Shown: one piece after another, positions 24,612 to 34,899 of the stretch | Position numbering within the stretch: the stretch's first letter is position 1 | Layout of the letters: the number at the start of each line of letters is the position of its first letter | Assembly (NCBI GenBank): GCA_029251885.1 | Contig: JAQXCL010000126.1 | Span: 1-38,096, forward strand | DNA from: Opitutales bacterium | GTDB taxonomy: Bacteria > Verrucomicrobiota > Verrucomicrobiia > Opitutales > Seribacteraceae | DNA: 38,096 bases | Direction: 5' to 3' | The notes under the pieces: generated by a model | The model's input: the letters and a program-made list of their open reading frames with translations, nothing else | Told to the model about the DNA's origin: nothing | Databases searched by the model: none | Position numbers and translations under genes: made by a program

Positions 24612-26414
24612 CTAAAAGTTAGACCTTAAAATGGCGTAATAACATCCCAGTTCACCTTGAGGGATTAGGAAGTAAGGAGATAACTTGTGCTTCCCAGCAG
24701 GTAGGCTTACTTCAAAGGTGACTGACTCAGTGGAATCATCCACCAAAATAGTCTCCAAGTCTTCCCCATTTAACCGAAGGGTAGCAGCTGTTGCACTAAT
24801 TCCTAATCCAGGATGGGATCGGAATGCCTTGTCTGCACCAGGTACATTTTTTCCAGCAGGTAAAAATTCGTTAATCTTCTTGCCCGATTCAGCCGGCCAG
24901 CGCCTAACCTCTACTTTGTAAATTCCTGACTGCACTACCTTGATCGCCCAGTGACCATCGTGCTTTAAATCTTTGTTTCGTGGATGAACTGGCAATCTAT
25001 TACGGTTTTGCCCCTGGTTCCATGGGGGGTAAGCTTTTTGGATCCAATCATGACTGGTCAAGGATACAACTGGATGGTCGGGGTGACCGACATACAACTC
25101 AGTGGTCCGGGCAAAGGTTGGTTCAAGTTCTGCCCACCAGGTATCATAAAAGGCCCGCATTCTGGCAACACGTTCGGGGTGTTTACCAGACAAATCCTTT
25201 TCCTGCCCGAAGTCAGAATCGATATTGTACAATTCCTTGCCATTTACCAGTCGCCAGCCCTGACTCATCACTGCCGATTGTTTCCACTTGATAGGGTCGC
25301 GCACCCGTTGCGAGTCGGTCACGAGCATACGGTCGGGCCAGTTTTCTTTTTCATCCTCCAGTAATTTCTTAATAGAGATGCCGTCAAAATTATATCCCTC
25401 GGGTTTTTTGGCTCCGATAAGTTCAAGCAACGTTGGAGCCACATCGACCGCATGGCAAAGAGTATCCATGATGCGTTTTTCTGCCATACCGGCCTTGGGC
25501 CAATGCAAAAAGAGAGGCACCCGGTGACCGCCATCGTACTCGCTACCTTTCTGCCCGCGCATACCAGCGTTAAAAACTGTCTTCCCTCGTGCAGTTCCGT
25601 TGTCGGTGGTAAAGATAAAGATGGTATCTTCGTAAATGCCTAAATTCTTGAGTAGCTTTCGGGTTTTTCCCACATTCTCATCGATATTGGTGATCATCCC
25701 GTAAAAAGCCTGAATGGTAGGACTCTGTCCTTTGTACAAATCCATGTATTTTTGGGGACAATGAAAAGGACCATGAGGAGCATTGGTCGAAATGTAAGCG
25801 AGGAAAGGCTTTCCACTCTTCGCTGATTCAGAAATAAAGCGATTGGCCTGATCGAAAAACACATCGGTGCAAAATCCTTTTGCCGGTACAATTTTTCCGT
25901 TGTGAAAATAACCTCCATCAAAATAAGAATTGTCCCAGACATCCGGGGTCTGCCCCACCCCACCTCCGCCATGGCGATAGACCTCATTAAAGCCGCGATC
26001 TTCCGGGCGGTACGGGAAATTGTCTCCGAGATGCCACTTTCCAAACATTCCAGTTTCATAACCCGCCCCCTTAAAAAATTGTCCAAGCGTGCCCTCATCT
26101 TCCCGGAGCATCGATCTTCCCATTATCGTGTGCCAGGCACCGGTACGGTTCGTCCAGTGACCGGACATTAGAGCAGCTCGAGTCGGAGAGCAGGTAGGTG
26201 CAACATGATAATCCGTAAGCCACACCGATTCATTGGCTAGTCGATCGATTGCCGGTGTTTGAATGATTGGATTTCCAGTGCAACCAAGATCGCCATACCC
26301 CTGATCATCGGTAATTACGATGACCACATTGGGGCGTTGACCCAAAAGGGAAAAAAAAGGCAGCGTTAAAAAGAGCAAACAGGAAGAAACTCGGTTTAAT
26401 TTCCAATTCATCAT
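24612..26414 (-). CDS. Type I sulfatase (arylsulfatase family), exported
   Basis: A 600-residue exported sulfatase. The signal peptide covers residues 1-25 (ends SLLG). RPNVVIVITDDQGYGDLGCTG (27-47) gives the metal-binding Asp pair D36/D37; CSPTRAALMSG holds C75, the residue converted to formylglycine; KWHLGD (125-130) and FTTDNG are further active-site motifs. The C-terminal about 120 residues (NKDLKHDGHWAIKV...) form a separate beta-rich extension. It needs a maturation enzyme (FGE or anSME), not encoded in this window. It is probably involved in removing sulfate esters from algal polysaccharides, as is usual in marine PVC bacteria; the substrate is not readable. Divergent from the lipoprotein gene at 26533 over 118 bases. 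Confidence 0.94.
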   Translation of the reverse strand: MMNWKLNRVSSCLLFLTLPFFSLLGQRPNVVIVITDDQGYGDLGCTGNPIIQTPAIDRLANESVWLTDYHVAPTCSPTRAALMSGHWTNRTGAWHTIMGRSMLREDEGTLGQFFKGAGYETGMFGKWHLGDNFPYRPEDRGFNEVYRHGGGGVGQTPDVWDNSYFDGGYFHNGKIVPAKGFCTDVFFDQANRFISESAKSGKPFLAYISTNAPHGPFHCPQKYMDLYKGQSPTIQAFYGMITNIDENVGKTRKLLKNLGIYEDTIFIFTTDNGTARGKTVFNAGMRGQKGSEYDGGHRVPLFLHWPKAGMAEKRIMDTLCHAVDVAPTLLELIGAKKPEGYNFDGISIKKLLEDEKENWPDRMLVTDSQRVRDPIKWKQSAVMSQGWRLVNGKELYNIDSDFGQEKDLSGKHPERVARMRAFYDTWWAELEPTFARTTELYVGHPDHPVVSLTSHDWIQKAYPPWNQGQNRNRLPVHPRNKDLKHDGHWAIKVVQSGIYKVEVRRWPAESGKKINEFLPAGKNVPGADKAFRSHPGLGISATAATLRLNGEDLETILVDDSTESVTFEVSLPAGKHKLSPYFLIPQGELGCYYAILRSNF

Positions 26415-26532
26415 ACCTAATGTCCTAAGTGTTCAAACTTTGGATGACCACCCCGAAAATGATTTGTTTTATACTTATTTCAGCAGGCTTGCGCTTGCTC
26501 GACTCCAACCCGATGTGTAGGATTGTTATTTC

Positions 26533-27012
26533 ATGAAAGTTTTTATCATTCTAAGCACAATCGCTCTCACTTTCGCTTGGGGATGTTCCGAAGACCGGAA
26601 AATGGGAGGTAATTCCGGAGGTGGACATGTCCATCAAGCCATGCGTGGAGGAATTTTAATGGAACTCGGTCCCCATGGATCTGGGCACAACCTCGAACTT
26701 TTACTAAATAATAAGGGTGAATTCGAAATCTTCATCCTCGATGCCCATGCCGAGAATTATGTGCGGATCGAACAATCAACCATCGAACTGAACTTGGCAG
26801 ACAATAACCGCACCATCACTCTCAACGCCATTCCTGACCCCGCAACCGGAGAAACGGTGGGAAATAGTTCTCTTTTTCGCACATCCCAATCCGTGGAGAA
26901 TCTTCTCCCAATAAAAGCTGAAATGGTGAATGTAGCAATTGGCAGTTCAAATTATTTAAATACTCCCCTTTCCTTTTCCGGAAACCCCAAATCGGATAAT
27001 CATGAGCATTGA
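26533..27012 (+). CDS. Putative His-containing periplasmic lipoprotein
   Basis: A 159-residue protein with an N-terminal lipoprotein-like signal (C18, preceded by FAWG). After the signal, GGGHVHQAMRGGILMELGPHG (residues 30-50) is rich in His and Gly, and the protein ends in NHEH; these could bind a metal such as copper or zinc. The segment that follows (about 52-80: HNLELLLNNKGEFEIFILDAHAE) resembles a small beta-domain found in unassigned periplasmic proteins of PVC bacteria, recalled and not checked. The stop overlaps the sufE start by 11 bases, so the two are cotranscribed. A metal-linked role fits the neighbouring Fe-S gene, but this is inference. Confidence 0.7.
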   Translation: MKVFIILSTIALTFAWGCSEDRKMGGNSGGGHVHQAMRGGILMELGPHGSGHNLELLLNNKGEFEIFILDAHAENYVRIEQSTIELNLADNNRTITLNAIPDPATGETVGNSSLFRTSQSVENLLPIKAEMVNVAIGSSNYLNTPLSFSGNPKSDNHEH

Positions 27013-27424
27013 AGAAAAGCGTGATCAATTAGTTGAAGAACTTGTGCCCTTTGAGGATCACCTCGACCGGTTTGCTTATGTGATCGATCGGGCAAAAGAC
27101 GCACCCGGATTGGAAGACGAATACAAGATTGAAACCTTTTTGATCAAAGGTTGTATCTCCCAGTTGTGGATCTTCCCGAGGTTCGATGGTGGGAAATGCT
27201 ATTTCCGGGCAGATTCCGACGCTTCCATCACCAAGGGTACCGCCACCCTGCTTTGTGAATTATACAGCGGGGAAAGCCCAGATGAAATCATAAGTTTGGA
27301 ACCTAACTTTCTATCCGAGGTCGGAATTACCCAGCATCTTTCTCCCAACCGGCGCAATGGATTAACTGGTGTGCGGGAAAAAATAAAATCTTATGCCCAG
27401 CACTGCCTGGACAATCCATCCTAA
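27002..27424 (+). CDS. sufE: SufE-type cysteine desulfuration protein
   Basis: A 140-residue SufE-domain protein that accepts sulfur from the cysteine desulfurase SufS for Fe-S cluster assembly in the cytoplasm. The conserved IKGCISQLW places the acceptor cysteine at C51, the same position as in E. coli SufE. Other family features: the N-terminal PFEDHLDRFAYVID helix, the CYFRADSDASITKGT segment and the C-terminal LSPNRRNGL (usual R.NG). The length matches the family. It begins inside the preceding lipoprotein gene (11-base overlap). No sufBCDS genes are in the window, so this is an isolated sufE. It converges on an unassigned gene with a four-base gap. Confidence 0.95.
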   Translation: MSIEEKRDQLVEELVPFEDHLDRFAYVIDRAKDAPGLEDEYKIETFLIKGCISQLWIFPRFDGGKCYFRADSDASITKGTATLLCELYSGESPDEIISLEPNFLSEVGITQHLSPNRRNGLTGVREKIKSYAQHCLDNPS

Positions 27425-27428
27425 AAAT

Positions 27429-28580
27429 TCAGGGCAGCATTCTCGCTGCTGCCAATGGGAATAATTCCACGGGCAGTGCTTCTATATGTATGGATATATT
27501 CTTACCATCGTGCTTCAATTTTATCCCCTTCAAAAAATTAAGTGATACCATTTGTTGTGCCTGAGGATTTTTCATTTGTCGACGAATAGCACTCAACTGA
27601 GCCATACCTAGTGAGGCTTGGGCTACACTCCATAGAGACTGGGCAGATTCTGTGTCAGAACAATTCACGACCATATCCAAATGAACCTTAGCACCAGAAA
27701 ATTTTGCAGTGCCGGAAAGTTCCCTGACATTCTGCATAGGTCCTCCCAGTCCAGCGGCCAATGGACCGAGCGGACCATTGGGGTCAGAAAGTTTGTTCGC
27801 CCCCATATTTTGTAAAAGTTCCGGGGTGATTGGAACCACGAAGGAAGAAAAGTTCTCTTCAGAAGAAAGATTGGTGCTACCTGCCGATTTCCTCCCATCT
27901 GACTTGGGACTGGAAAAGTAATTCCTTACCTCCTGCCGTAAACCAACCACACAAGTGGTAGATCCACTTTCAGCAAGGGCTCCAACCACCACATCCCAAT
28001 GCTTAGTCCCTTGATCTCTCATCTTTGAGGGAATGGGAAAAAGGAGCCCCCCTTCACATTCCTCCACCTTACCCATGTCGGCAAATAAATGCTGAGGGAT
28101 TCGGGTACGAGTACTCATTTCTGCAATTTTTTCCGGCGAAAACTGAGTGGATTGCCTAAATCCTTGAATCTGCTTGGCTGACCACATCGGCCCAGATGCC
28201 CATTTTTTAAAGTTTTCAAACAATACACGGGGAGAGACCTCCCGGTCCGCTTTCAAAATCAGGATGGCAGGCAAGCCCTCTTTAAGCTGTCCGATCGATT
28301 GATTAGGATCGTAGGAATAAAGAACTTCCATCATCCGATCGAACACGAAGGTAACTTCGGACACCTCCTCGATGGCAATCCCCATATCTTTTTGAAAGGC
28401 AATCCAATTAGGGTCCTGATTGACGCCTAAAGAGGCACTAAGTGTTTTCTTGTAAAATTCACTTTTCGTTACCTGGTTTGGTTTGACGGTAAAAACCGTC
28501 GCAGATTCGCTCGGGCGCCAATTCCCCCAAAGGTTTACAATGAATAATAAACCGATAAGGAACGTAAGTAATTTTTTCAT
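27429..28580 (-). CDS. Exported protein of unknown function
   Basis: A 383-residue protein, counted from ATG 28580, which begins a clear signal peptide (MKKLLTFLIGLLFIVNLWG). Reading from 28649 would prepend 23 residues and overlap the upstream gene, and is rejected. No family is recognised. The body has an alternating beta/alpha look; a central region (about 235-275) is Ser- and Gly-rich (SGSTTCVVGLR, SAGSTNLSS) and the C-terminal third starts LSDPNGPLGPLAAGLGGP. Its overall style resembles PVC-specific secreted proteins of unknown role. It follows an acidic protein gene on the same strand by 11 bases, probably in one operon, and faces sufE. Confidence 0.65.
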   Translation of the reverse strand: MKKLLTFLIGLLFIVNLWGNWRPSESATVFTVKPNQVTKSEFYKKTLSASLGVNQDPNWIAFQKDMGIAIEEVSEVTFVFDRMMEVLYSYDPNQSIGQLKEGLPAILILKADREVSPRVLFENFKKWASGPMWSAKQIQGFRQSTQFSPEKIAEMSTRTRIPQHLFADMGKVEECEGGLLFPIPSKMRDQGTKHWDVVVGALAESGSTTCVVGLRQEVRNYFSSPKSDGRKSAGSTNLSSEENFSSFVVPITPELLQNMGANKLSDPNGPLGPLAAGLGGPMQNVRELSGTAKFSGAKVHLDMVVNCSDTESAQSLWSVAQASLGMAQLSAIRRQMKNPQAQQMVSLNFLKGIKLKHDGKNISIHIEALPVELFPLAAARMLP

Positions 28581-28591
28581 AGCGAAAATGA

Positions 28592-29212
28592 TCAGAGATC
28601 GAAATTCGAACGAATGGAATCGATTGATTGGTTTAATTTCTCGATGCAAATTCGACGCGCTTCATAGGCATGTTGTCCATCCTCCGGACAACCGTGTGGC
28701 GACACCCATCCCATACCCTTTTCCTCATGCAAAAGATGAACTTGTTCCAACCAGTTTCGGGTCTGTTCGAGGTTGGTAAGTAAACGGTTGCCATCCTTAA
28801 CCTCCTCGAGAGCTTTGGTGTAAGGCATTCGTTTAACCTCACCATTCTCATCTTTAAATTCCTCCCACTCCACCTCTGCAGTTTGGCAGCTTTCCCAGTA
28901 ACGAATCTTAGAGAAATCAATCCATTCGTCAGTCAGGCATTGTGCCATAGCTTCGATCTCCGGCAGTGCAATCTCAGCAAAGGTCTCGCCTTCCTGAGGT
29001 TCAAAATTAGATTCCGCCTCGATTAAGAGCTGAGCCTTTTCATCCAGAGCCTCGGCCAATCCCTTGATCATAGAATATCGGATCTGGGCAGCAAGGTTAC
29101 CATGGAGCATCAACTCTGTGGCATCGAGCTCGGGAAGTTCCTCTGCTGATGGGCTTTCAGGGGTTTCCTGAATTTCTTCAGGCTTTTCTTCGGGTGTATT
29201 AGAATCGTTCAA
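28592..29212 (-). CDS. Acidic soluble protein of unknown function
   Basis: A 206-residue protein with a strongly acidic, Pro/Glu-rich N-terminus (residues 1-30, ESPSAEELPELD) that is probably unstructured, followed by a helical body rich in Glu and Lys (about 34-200) with conserved-looking Trp residues (DEWIDFSKIRYW, TRNWLEQVHLLHEE). No signal peptide, membrane helix or known motif is seen, so it is expected to be cytoplasmic. I do not recognise a family. It is first of a two-gene minus-strand unit with the exported protein at 27429-28580. Upstream lies an AT-rich 325-base region shared with the divergent cytochrome/LamG operon. Confidence 0.6.
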   Translation of the reverse strand: MNDSNTPEEKPEEIQETPESPSAEELPELDATELMLHGNLAAQIRYSMIKGLAEALDEKAQLLIEAESNFEPQEGETFAEIALPEIEAMAQCLTDEWIDFSKIRYWESCQTAEVEWEEFKDENGEVKRMPYTKALEEVKDGNRLLTNLEQTRNWLEQVHLLHEEKGMGWVSPHGCPEDGQHAYEARRICIEKLNQSIDSIRSNFDL

Positions 29213-29537
29213 GAGTTTATTTCTAACTTAAAAGTTTTTATTACTCCACACTTTAAAAAGACTGGTCGGTTTTCCCATTCCATTTTGGAACTTTTTGAAA
29301 AATAAGATCAATTGGTTTTTGCAGGTTTTCAATTAGGATGATTTTGAATGTCAGACTTGTAGGAATTAGGGAGTGATTAGATGATAATATCAGTGATAAA
29401 AATCCTAATATGCTACCGAAGTTTTTTATCTAATTTTAAATTTAGTTAATTTTTTTTCTAGGAATACTTGTCATTTCCAACTTGTCCTAAAGTTCATTCG
29501 CAATTCTATTACATATTTCCTAATCACAGCTTTTTTA
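29213..29537. other. AT-rich divergent promoter region, no gene seen
   Basis: About 325 bases between the acidic protein gene (-) and the PSCyt/LamG operon (+). Very AT-rich. TTGTCC, a 17-base spacer and TCTATT occur about 30-60 bases before the operon start, a weak promoter match. TTGAAAA (29295-29301) and TTTTCAA (29336-29342) are inverted copies 34 bases apart. ATTAGG occurs several times. No RNA gene was recognised. Confidence 0.5.
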
Positions 29538-32500
29538 ATGAATCCTCGTTTAAATCTCTCTTCTTTTCTTCTGTTCTCGATCCTTTCCATTGGGAGTGCA
29601 GAAGAAACCATTCAATTCAACCGAGATGTCCGGCCCATTCTTTCTGGAAAATGTTTTCATTGCCATGGTCCATCGGAAAAATTTCGCGAAGCCGACCTGC
29701 GACTTGATCTGCCCGAAGAAGCCTATTTTGAAAAGGATGGATTTGCCGCCATTGTTCCTGGCAGTACTGAGGACAGTGAAGCCTGGCACCGTATTGTATC
29801 GGACGATCCAGACGAGATCATGCCCCCGCCGGAAAGCAAAAAGGAACTGACCGAAAAGGAAAAGGAAATCCTTACCAGATGGATCGAGGAGGGAGCGAAG
29901 TGGGAGGGCCACTGGTCCTACCTGCCTTTAAGAAAGTCTGAACTACCAACTATCAAAAATGCAAAGTGGCCCAAAAATGAAATCGATCATTTCATCCATG
30001 CCAAACTGGATAATATTGGACTAAAACCTTCTCCTGAGGCAGATCGTCGAACTTTAATTCGCCGACTTTACCTAGACCTGACCGGTCTGCCCCCTAGCCC
30101 TTCAGAAGTTAACGAATTCTTGGCTGACCAATCAGCAGAAGCCTACGATAAAATAGTCGATCGCCTGCTTGCTTCCGACGAGTACGCCGAGCGAATGACC
30201 CTAGTATGGATGGATGCCGCCCGCTACGGCGACACCTCCGTTTTCCACGACGATGGCCCGCGCGACATGTGGCCCTGGCGCGATTGGGTACTTAAGTCTT
30301 ACCGCGACAATAAACCCTTCGATGAATTTACCATCGAGCAAATCGCGGGCGATCTCCTTCCTGAAGCTTCCCTCGAACAAAAAATTGCTTCCGGGTTTAA
30401 TCGTAACCATGCCACCACCGATGAAGGCGGGGCTATTGCCGAAGAGTTTCGGGTGGAATATGTGATCGACCGAGTCAAGACCACTTCCAATGTCTGGCTG
30501 GGGATGACATTTGAATGTGCCCAGTGCCACGACCATATGTACGACCCCTTCTCCCAGCACGAGTACTATCAGATGTTTGCTTTCTTCAACAACAATGCCG
30601 ACCCTGGCATGCAGACCCGCAGTGGCAATACCGCCCCCTTGGTGGAGATCATGACTCCGGAGCGCGAAAAACAATTAGCAGACTCCCAAAAAGCGCTAGA
30701 GGATGCCCGTCGCCAACTCAATACCCGTCGCAAACAATCCCTGGATCCCTTTAAAAATTGGTTTACCCAGTGCTCAAAAGACATCGAGAAAAAACCAGGT
30801 ATTTTGGAGCCCGATGGACTGGTGGGCTTTTTTCCCTTCGATCGTGTTGATTTGGAAAACAATCAAACGGACCATGGGGTAACCGAAGCCACACCGACGG
30901 TTTTACGGGATTCCCCCATTAAAGTGGCCAATGCCAAATTTAAAGGCGGAATAAGAATCGAAAAAAACGCTTATGCCGAAGTTCCCAACTTTGGAGATTT
31001 CGAACACAACCAACCCTTTTCTTTAAGTGCATGGGTAAGACCCTCTAACACCCAATTAAGCGGAGCCGTGATCGGCAAAATGGACGAGGGGAATAAATTT
31101 CGTGGTTATGACCTTTGGTTTGAAGGCGGACGCCCCGGGATGCACATCATCCATGCCTGGCCCGACAACGCTCACAAAGTAGTGGCGAAGAACCAGCTCA
31201 AACAGAACAAGTGGCAGCACGTCTGCGTGACTTACGATGGCAAAGCCTCCGCAAATTCAGTAAAAATTTATGTGGATGGTAAAAAGCAGGAAAAAGGAAA
31301 CCCTCACCACACTCTCAAGAAAAACAGCATTCGTACGGATAAACCTTTTCATATTGGCCGGAGGTTTCGTTCCGCTCAGTTAAACGACACCGATATCGAT
31401 GATGTGCGGGTCTACAACCAAGCCCTTATGGAAAATGAAATTGCCAAAGTAATGGAACTCTCCTTCCGCTTCATCCCGTCGCCCAAAGGCTTGGTCTCTT
31501 CCATCGATTTTAATTCCTTTGAGGGTAACCAGACCATGGACAGCACCACTCCAAAACACCATTATGTAATCCATGGTAAAGCCAAGCAGACCGAACTGGG
31601 TAAGGTGGCTTCAGGATTCAAAGTTGAGCAAGGTGGCTTTATCGATTCCCCCACAGCTGGCGTACTCGAATACAACCAGGCTTTTTCTTGGTCCATGTGG
31701 GTAAAACCTACTGCTAAGCTATCCGGTGCACTGCTCGGCAAAATGGATGAACAGGCGAAGCACCGCGGATATGATGTTTGGATGGAAGGCGGTCGCCCTG
31801 GTATGCACATTATTAATGAATATCCCAACAATGCCATCAAGGTGGTCTCAAAATCTCAACTTCCGCTTAATGTTTGGAATCATCTTTGCGTAACTTATGA
31901 CGGATCGGGTAAAGCGGCCGGAATCAATATCTTTGTCAACGGTGCGAGCCAGCAAAAAGACATCGCACAGGACGATCTCAATGCCACCATCAAAACAGAC
32001 AAAAGCTTTCGAATTGGCCGTCGTTACTACGGTGCTGCAGTAAATGGAATAGAGATAGATGAGATTGGGCTCTACCACCGGGTGCTCAACCACAAGGATG
32101 TGGAGAAACTGAGCAAAGTGGATTCTCTCTCCCCACTTTTTGCAAAGCCTCTCGATGCCCTTGCCAATGCCCAGCGCACCCTGCTTCATGATGAATACCT
32201 AAACCGCTTTGATAAGGCGTACAAAAACCTTCTCGCCGCTCGAAATAACAAACAAAATTCCCTGAACAATATTCGTAAAAATAAAATCACTTCGATGGTG
32301 ATGGGGGATAATCCTGCCAACAAAATGCGCGACACTTACCTACTCGTTCGTGGACAATACTCCTCGCCCGACAATTCCAAGGTTATTCAGGCAAACACCC
32401 CCAACTTCCTCCCCCCAATGAAAACCGAATCGGAAAAGAACCGTCTCGGCCTGGCGAAATGGCTCACTGATAAAGAAAACCCACTCACTCCCCGGGTCAC

Positions 32501-33383
32501 GGTCAACCGCTACTGGCAGACTATCTTTGGCCGTGGACTATCCGATACGCCCAGCGACTTTGGCTCACAAGGGAAATGGCCCACTCACCCCGGCTTGCTC
32601 AATTGGTTGGCAGCCGATTTCCTCGAGAGCGATTGGGATGTAAAAAAGATGATACGGAAACTGGTGACCTCTGCCACTTACCGCCAGTCCTCCGTCACCA
32701 CCGAGGAACATTTGTCTAAAGACCCGGAGAACCACTTCTTCGCCAGGGCACCACGCTTCCGAATAATGGGTGAATTCGTTCGCGACCAGGCTCTTCAAAT
32801 TAGCGGTCTCCTCAAAAATAAATTTGGTGGCCCAGGAGTTAAACCCTACCAACCAGACGGCTTGTGGAACGAAGTATCTCTCAACGCCGGACGTAGATTT
32901 GTCCAAGACAAAGGAGATAAGATATACCGTCGAAGTATGTATACCTATTGGAAAAGATCCTCCCCACAGCCTGCCATGGCCGCCTTTGATACTCCAAGTC
33001 GGGAAACTTGTACCGTGCAACGCCAGCGCACCAATACCCCCATGCAATCCCTTGTTACCTTAAACGATGTCCAGTTCGTGGAAGCATCACGCTTCTTCGC
33101 CCAACGCGTACTTCTGACCGGCCCGAAAGATCTGCCCGGCCGTGTAAACCGTGCTTTCGAACTGGCCACCGGTCGACCCGCAGATAATTTCCGACAAAAA
33201 ATCATCTCCGAAGCCTACCATAAACAAAAAGCAACATTCCAAAAAGAACCCGCCATGGCCGAGCAGTTACTTGCTTTGGGAGACTCTCCTCGAGACAAAT
33301 CATTAAATAGTCAGGAGCATGCTACTTGGACCGTTCTTGCCTCGATGATACTCAACCTTGACGAAACTTTAAACCGGGAATAA
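29538..33383 (+). CDS. PSCyt1/DUF1549 and DUF1553 (PSD1) protein with two LamG domains
   Basis: A 1281-residue exported protein of a family abundant in Planctomycetes and Verrucomicrobiota. Domains in order: signal peptide (1-21), a cytochrome-like PSCyt1 domain with heme motif CFHCH (C39, C42, H43), PSCyt2/DUF1549 (about 140-345, ending in the [18 protein letters not shown] motif), two tandem LamG/concanavalin-like domains (about 425-640 and 650-857), and PSD1/DUF1553 (about 950-1265) with the usual SDFGSQG and [12 protein letters not shown]. The two LamG domains share [20 protein letters not shown] and CVTYDG, showing internal duplication. The family is thought to take part in redox-linked degradation of sulfated polysaccharides together with DUF1501 proteins and sulfatases, which follow here in one operon. 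Its biochemical role is not established. Confidence 0.92.
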   Translation: MNPRLNLSSFLLFSILSIGSAEETIQFNRDVRPILSGKCFHCHGPSEKFREADLRLDLPEEAYFEKDGFAAIVPGSTEDSEAWHRIVSDDPDEIMPPPESKKELTEKEKEILTRWIEEGAKWEGHWSYLPLRKSELPTIKNAKWPKNEIDHFIHAKLDNIGLKPSPEADRRTLIRRLYLDLTGLPPSPSEVNEFLADQSAEAYDKIVDRLLASDEYAERMTLVWMDAARYGDTSVFHDDGPRDMWPWRDWVLKSYRDNKPFDEFTIEQIAGDLLPEASLEQKIASGFNRNHATTDEGGAIAEEFRVEYVIDRVKTTSNVWLGMTFECAQCHDHMYDPFSQHEYYQMFAFFNNNADPGMQTRSGNTAPLVEIMTPEREKQLADSQKALEDARRQLNTRRKQSLDPFKNWFTQCSKDIEKKPGILEPDGLVGFFPFDRVDLENNQTDHGVTEATPTVLRDSPIKVANAKFKGGIRIEKNAYAEVPNFGDFEHNQPFSLSAWVRPSNTQLSGAVIGKMDEGNKFRGYDLWFEGGRPGMHIIHAWPDNAHKVVAKNQLKQNKWQHVCVTYDGKASANSVKIYVDGKKQEKGNPHHTLKKNSIRTDKPFHIGRRFRSAQLNDTDIDDVRVYNQALMENEIAKVMELSFRFIPSPKGLVSSIDFNSFEGNQTMDSTTPKHHYVIHGKAKQTELGKVASGFKVEQGGFIDSPTAGVLEYNQAFSWSMWVKPTAKLSGALLGKMDEQAKHRGYDVWMEGGRPGMHIINEYPNNAIKVVSKSQLPLNVWNHLCVTYDGSGKAAGINIFVNGASQQKDIAQDDLNATIKTDKSFRIGRRYYGAAVNGIEIDEIGLYHRVLNHKDVEKLSKVDSLSPLFAKPLDALANAQRTLLHDEYLNRFDKAYKNLLAARNNKQNSLNNIRKNKITSMVMGDNPANKMRDTYLLVRGQYSSPDNSKVIQANTPNFLPPMKTESEKNRLGLAKWLTDKENPLTPRVTVNRYWQTIFGRGLSDTPSDFGSQGKWPTHPGLLNWLAADFLESDWDVKKMIRKLVTSATYRQSSVTTEEHLSKDPENHFFARAPRFRIMGEFVRDQALQISGLLKNKFGGPGVKPYQPDGLWNEVSLNAGRRFVQDKGDKIYRRSMYTYWKRSSPQPAMAAFDTPSRETCTVQRQRTNTPMQSLVTLNDVQFVEASRFFAQRVLLTGPKDLPGRVNRAFELATGRPADNFRQKIISEAYHKQKATFQKEPAMAEQLLALGDSPRDKSLNSQEHATWTVLASMILNLDETLNRE

Positions 33384-33403
33384 CCCGAGACAAATCACTC
33401 GCT

Positions 33404-34864
33404 ATGAATCCTTTTGAAATTAACCAACTTCACACTCGCAGACAAATGCTCCGCCTCGGCGCAACGGGCATGGGAGCCATGGGCTTTGCCAACCTTGCCG
33501 CTCCCCTAGTAGGGGCGATGGGCAACCCCGCAGGCACAACCCCTCTTGCTGGCACTCTGGGTCGAACGCATTTCAAACCCAAAGCAAAACGGGTTATTTA
33601 TCTATTCATGTCAGGCGGACCGTCTCATATCGATATGTTTGACTATCATCCTAGGCTTAGCGAATACCACGGGCAGGAACTCCCAGACAGTATACGTAAT
33701 GGACAACGTATCACCGGGATGACATCCAAGCAGTCCTCCTTTCCCTGCGTTGCCCCGATGTTCGAATTTTCAAAGCATGGACGAAACGGCACCTGGTTCA
33801 GCGAGGTCGTTCCTCACACCGCATCTATCGCCGATGATATTTGTTTAATCAAATCGATGCACACCGAGGCGATTAACCATGACCCTGCGATCACAGCAAT
33901 TAACACGGGTTCCCAACAACCTGGCAAACCAGCCATGGGAGCATGGTTAGACTGGGGAATGGGCAGTCCCAATCAAAACCTTCCGGGTTATGTGGTTATG
34001 ATTTCAAAAGGTAAAGGAAATCCCCAAGCTCTCTATGACCGTCTTTGGGGCAGTGGCTTTCTTCCCTCCAAACATCAAGGGGCAAAGTTTCGATCGGCAG
34101 GAGATCCTGTTTTGTACCTTTCTAACCCAGATGGTATTTCACGAAGTATGAGAAGGGATATGCTCGATGGTATAGCCTCGATCAATCAACAAAAGAAAAT
34201 GGAAAGCGGGGACCTCGAAATTGATGCCCGTATTGCCCAATACGAAATGGCCTACCGTATGCAAACCAGCGTGCCCGAGCTTGTTGATTTGAAGGAAGAA
34301 CCCGATCATGTTCTCGATATGTATGGCCCGGATGCCCGCAAAAAAGGAACCTTTGCCCACAACTGTTTAATTGCCCGCCGTCTAGCCGAGAGAGATGTAC
34401 CTTTCGTCCAACTTTTCCACCGTGGATGGGACCAACACAACAGCCTACCTAACGCATTGCGCAACCAATGCAAAGACGTTGACCAACCAGCAGCCGCACT
34501 GGTCAAAGATCTAAAGCAGCGAGGTTTGCTCGACGATACCGTTGTCATCTTTGGGGGTGAATTTGGACGTACTGTCTACTCGCAAGGAAAATTGACCAAG
34601 ACAAACTACGGACGCGACCACCATGGACGTTGTTTCTCCAGTTGGGTTGCCGGTGGTGGATTTAAACGCGGATTTGAGTACGGAAAAACCGATGATTTTT
34701 CCTACAATATTGTTGAAAACCCTGTACATGTGAACGATCTCAACGCCACCATTCTTCGCACGCTTGGTATCGATCACGAACGCTTCACATACCGCTACCT
34801 CGGGCTCGACCAGCGTCTTACCGGGGTAGAGCACCCAAAAGTAATTAAAGATATCCTTGCTTAA
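33404..34864 (+). CDS. DUF1501 domain protein (alkaline-phosphatase-like fold)
   Basis: A 486-residue protein with a twin-arginine signal ([18 protein letters not shown], residues 12-29), typical of Tat-exported DUF1501 proteins. Core motifs [56 protein letters not shown] and [11 protein letters not shown], then the HH pair in [19 protein letters not shown], give the DUF1501 layout and probable metal site of the alkaline phosphatase/sulfatase superfamily. It starts 20 bases after the cytochrome/LamG gene and ends 35 bases before the sulfatase gene, so a three-gene operon is likely. The substrate is unknown; family context points to polysaccharide processing outside the cytoplasm. Confidence 0.92.
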   Translation: MNPFEINQLHTRRQMLRLGATGMGAMGFANLAAPLVGAMGNPAGTTPLAGTLGRTHFKPKAKRVIYLFMSGGPSHIDMFDYHPRLSEYHGQELPDSIRNGQRITGMTSKQSSFPCVAPMFEFSKHGRNGTWFSEVVPHTASIADDICLIKSMHTEAINHDPAITAINTGSQQPGKPAMGAWLDWGMGSPNQNLPGYVVMISKGKGNPQALYDRLWGSGFLPSKHQGAKFRSAGDPVLYLSNPDGISRSMRRDMLDGIASINQQKKMESGDLEIDARIAQYEMAYRMQTSVPELVDLKEEPDHVLDMYGPDARKKGTFAHNCLIARRLAERDVPFVQLFHRGWDQHNSLPNALRNQCKDVDQPAAALVKDLKQRGLLDDTVVIFGGEFGRTVYSQGKLTKTNYGRDHHGRCFSSWVAGGGFKRGFEYGKTDDFSYNIVENPVHVNDLNATILRTLGIDHERFTYRYLGLDQRLTGVEHPKVIKDILA

Positions 34865-34899
34865 GAAACTTATTCTACCGGCCTCTGCCTAAGACCCTA

